From Chromera velia (lineage: Eukaryota > Sar > Chromeraceae): DNA of 59,534 nt. Location: positions 5,352 through 64,885 of the forward strand of contig JAHBMJ010005720.1 in the NCBI GenBank assembly GCA_018398765.1, given 5' to 3'. Positions 56,834-59,534 of this stretch are shown piece after piece. Positions within the stretch are counted from its first letter, which is position 1. Every line of letters begins with the position of its first letter. The notes beneath the pieces are model-generated. The model was given only the letters and a program-made list of their open reading frames with translations. It was not told the origin of the DNA and ran no database searches. The translations under genes and the position numbers were made by a program.

Positions 56834-59212
56834 CTGAGAGCCCAGTCGATAATGCTGAAACAGAAGACGACGGTGTTCTCCCCGATGTCTCCGTGCACAC
56901 ATCCTCCAAGCTGATATTAATAGATAGAATTCACATACATACATCATCGCACATGCATGCAGACACACATGGATACAGACATGCAGATACAAGGAAGTTC
57001 ACATGGGGATTTACAATGCAAATTGAGACCAGCCGGCAGGATACGGGGTCATTTCATGAAGGGTGCAGCCTTTGAACCGTTCTCTAGAGAATCTCGGCTG
57101 GAGGGATGAACAGTCTGGGGATTACAAAAACGTCTGTGGGATTGTTCTCAAACATGCATGTCGAGTGAAGTAATTACACGAGAAATACTTTGGGTGAGGT
57201 AAGAAGCAGTCAACAAACAGGAAATTGATTCACGAGAAGCCGACTGACTGTGGGTATCAGTCCCTTGAATTCCTGCGGCACTGTGTAGACTGCAGTCAAG
57301 ATGGAGTAGTCCACCAGGGAGTTCTTCTGCAGAAAGTTGAAGACGTTGTGAAGCCGTGGCGCTGCCTCGGTCCACCCTGCAAAGCTTCCAAATCTGTTGA
57401 TTCCCACATGTACGTCCCCATCCAGCTCGTTGGATTTCAGATTTGTTTCCTCTGCAGTAACATCACGCTCCATCACATTCGGTTGTGGAGCTTGGGGACG
57501 CATGTGTCTGTGACCAAACTTCTGCATGGGCATCCTCAAATGCCCGCCGAGGACCGGTCCGACAGTGTACTTGATCGGAACGCCGCCGTTAGACGGGAGT
57601 CGCAAGGTCTGCTTCTTGACGCCTGTCTTTTGTCGCTCTGCTAGAAGTTTGTCGAAGAGGGCCAGGAGCTCGAGCCTAAAAATGTATCGAACAGACACAT
57701 ATATACGTGGATGGATTATTTCTACTGTAAAACTCTGATTTCTCGCCTGAGATGTCATGCTGCATGCTGGAATGATTTATCTCGGCATTGCCGAATACCA
57801 TAAAAAAACAAAAACAAATGCATCTCGGATCAGACACAAATTAGAAATGCATCAGTCTGATGCAGCATTGAGGCTCGAAAGCAAGCGGGAAGAGTGACAA
57901 CGAAACTCATGAATAAGCAAACAGAACCTAGAAAAGCCATACAAGCACAGATCCAACTTGAATGATGGAATGCAGGTGAAGAAGAGAAAGCCTCCAAGAA
58001 AGTGGAACTGAGAAATTGGATAAGCAAGACGCACTCACTCACCTTCCCTCCTCGTTGTTGTTTGTTGCCTTCACGTCAATCAAGGAGATCAGTTTGGCCT
58101 CAGGAAATTCAAGTTCCTGTCCAGGCGTGAAAGTCCGGGAGGAATTCGTTCTGGTGTAGGGGACCCCTTTTACTGAGATTCCATAAGCGATGTATCTCTC
58201 GATCAGTTCTTTGTACATTGTTCCCACGTGCGGTGTGATGGAGACTTTGTATTCTGACCCGAAGAGACCTGATGATTTGTATGTTGCCATCACCATCGGT
58301 TTGTTGAAAACGTAGGGATTGAGAAGAACGTACTGCTTTCTCAATGCCGCATGGTCTGGGGACTCAGGGTAATGGGAAGGTCCAATCAGAAGAGATCTGT
58401 TCAGGGCAAGAGTGAACATTTCATCATACATGCTCTCGTCCTGGTCGATTTTCATCACAAATTTTTTATCCCCCGAGATGAAAAGCCCAGCTCCGCTCTT
58501 GGACATGGAGCTCTTCAGGGGTTTGCATGATTGAAAACTTTTTTCGATTTCTTCCAAAATGGGGGTGTTGAATTTGGGGGTTGAAGGAAGAAATATGGTG
58601 GACACATCAAAGTCGATGAGCACCTGCGGAAACGCAATCGAGCGAATAATGAAAGGCTAGTCCATGTTGAGAAAGGCGAACGAAAAAAGCATTATCAGCC
58701 AGGGAAAAACCGGGAATTGAAAGATGGATCACTAATCTGACAGGTACGAGGGTAGAAAGCGAAAAGCTGCTAAAGGGCAGACTGAGACACACTGATGAAA
58801 CGTGGGCAGGAATCAGACGACAGGCTGCAGGAGAAGAGGACGTTTGTCGGATAGCATGGCAGACTAGCAGAAGCACCACTGCAAAGCGAGAAAAAGTCAA
58901 AGGAAGCCGGAGTAGAGTGTAGCCAGTAATGAAGGGGGAGGAAACAAAAAACAAAAAAAAAGAGCAAATATCTAAAGACACGTTTGAGGAAAAAATAGAA
59001 GAGAACGGCATGAGTTTCGTTAATTGAAACGAAGTGAACTGAATTGAGCCTACCTGTTCTGCCGTGCCTTTCTCTTCTCTGCATCTGTCAACGGCTGCTC
59101 TGAAAAAGTCGACGGCTTTGCTTCCTTGAGGGGCAGAGAGAATGAGACTCGTTGCTGGGGTAGAAAAGAGAAAGAAACCCAAAAGAAACATTCCCCGAGC
59201 TGTGGCAAACAT
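54983..59212 (-). CDS. Phosphatidylinositol-phosphate-kinase-like protein with signal peptide
   Basis: Six exons close in phase to 563 aa: 59054-59212, 58043-58623, 57249-57675, 56834-56910, 56175-56312 and 54983-55292 (TGA). The ATG context is CCCACCATGT. Residues 1 to about 23 (MFATARGMFLLGFFLF...) form a signal peptide. PIP-kinase family marks follow: the glycine-loop/lysine region SKSGAGLFISGDKKFVMKI (Lys111), VFNFLQKNSLVDYSIL (Asp369, family MDYSLL) and FSIIDWALRYTLEKK (Asp411, family GIID). The three key residues are therefore kept. The linker between them is long and divergent (about 270-355), and the usual P-x2-Y-x2-RF end is not seen. The last 100 residues are Cys-rich (CYHYD, HCELQQSKCSCRF), fitting a disulfide-bearing, lumenal or secreted protein. 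The substrate may be lipid or protein; this cannot be told from sequence. Confidence 0.8.
55730..56118. repeat. GA-rich microsatellite, about 390 bases
   Basis: (GA)n with GC and CAAA interruptions in intron 5 of the PIP-kinase-like gene. Adjacent GACT/GACA/GAAA tetranucleotide tracts (55495-55715) extend the repetitive part over most of the intron. Frames through it are artefacts. Confidence 0.9.
56790..56833. repeat. GACA tetranucleotide array abutting a splice donor
   Basis: About ten GACA units. On the coding strand it reads (GTCT)n and begins exactly at the donor of exon 4 of the PIP-kinase-like gene. Confidence 0.9.
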
Positions 59213-59368
59213 GGTGGGAAGCAGAGTGAATCTTGAGTGAGTGAGAATGGCAAAAGACTGAGCTGTAGATGGCACAAAGAGGCAGGGGTTTTAAGGCCCG
59301 TCCGTCTCCCTCTTACTTCGTGAATCTGGGGGGAAGACTCAAGGCATGCGTCTGTATATAGATGCAAT

Positions 59369-59377
59369 CTATTTATA
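59369..59377 (-). promoter_or_regulatory. Possible TATA box of the PIP-kinase-like gene
   Basis: The minus strand reads TATAAATAG about 157 bases upstream of the ATG at 59212. This is a full TATA consensus, at a spacing similar to the TATA words of two other genes in the window. Confidence 0.45.
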
Positions 59378-59534
59378 TATGAAAGATGTTGCCAGATGCT
59401 GCCAAGGAAGCTTCACAACCAGCAGTTCTGCACGATGAAAAAAGGATCACTGCAACTGTCGAAGCTGGCCCACGTATGTATTGTACACAATTAACATGCA
59501 CAAGTCTCTTGTCAGATGTCGATCATGCAGATGA

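Overview
The window reads as nuclear DNA of a eukaryotic alga or protist of the alveolate type, most likely a chromerid such as Chromera. This is inferred from content, with no database search. The genes are multi-exon with GT-AG introns full of microsatellites. GCATGC motifs are frequent. A six-transmembrane plus phosphodiesterase architecture, known from apicomplexan cyclic-nucleotide phosphodiesterases, is present, and one protein carries a two-part secretory/transit-like leader. Compositional islands of AT-rich, gene-poor DNA separate GC-balanced gene blocks. I rebuilt gene models by hand from splice sites, reading phase and family motifs. Wherever exons are listed, the phases close.

Layout. 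1-342 (-): edge exon of an unknown gene. 810-3269 (+): unrecognised coding block. 3468-4797 (+): decayed Ty3/gypsy integrase-chromodomain remnant. 6273-8166 (+): RING/SIAH-like finger plus ankyrin repeats, with a one-base frameshift. 9413-14914 (-): 15-exon bacterial-type YchF ATPase with an N-terminal extension. 15307-15388 (-): tRNA-Ser(CGA). 15904-18315 (+): four-exon ZZ zinc-finger protein. 20729-32685 (-): very large anoctamin/TMEM16 gene. 34155-38121 (-): aldo-keto-reductase-like protein lacking three of the four catalytic residues. 39068-42131 (+): E2-fold/zinc/F-box/RGG fusion. 43795-50213 (+): six-TM phosphodiesterase with two substituted active-site histidines. 54983-59212 (-): phosphatidylinositol-phosphate-kinase-like protein with a signal peptide. 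The gene-free gap 50214-54982 holds three inverted-repeat elements.

The genes do not form a pathway. Several touch signalling: lipid scrambling or ion flux (anoctamin), phosphoinositide kinase fold, cyclic-nucleotide phosphodiesterase fold and ubiquitin transfer. Two look like pseudoenzymes.

The most novel signals are: (1) a 5' splice-site preference for GTCAG, with C at +3 in about 31 of 50 assigned introns and A in only 3; (2) tetranucleotide tandem repeats that start exactly at splice sites and look like expansions of the splice-site sequence; (3) the signal-peptide PIP-kinase-like protein; (4) the E2-F-box fusion; (5) the paired loss of catalytic residues in the phosphodiesterase and the aldo-keto reductase.
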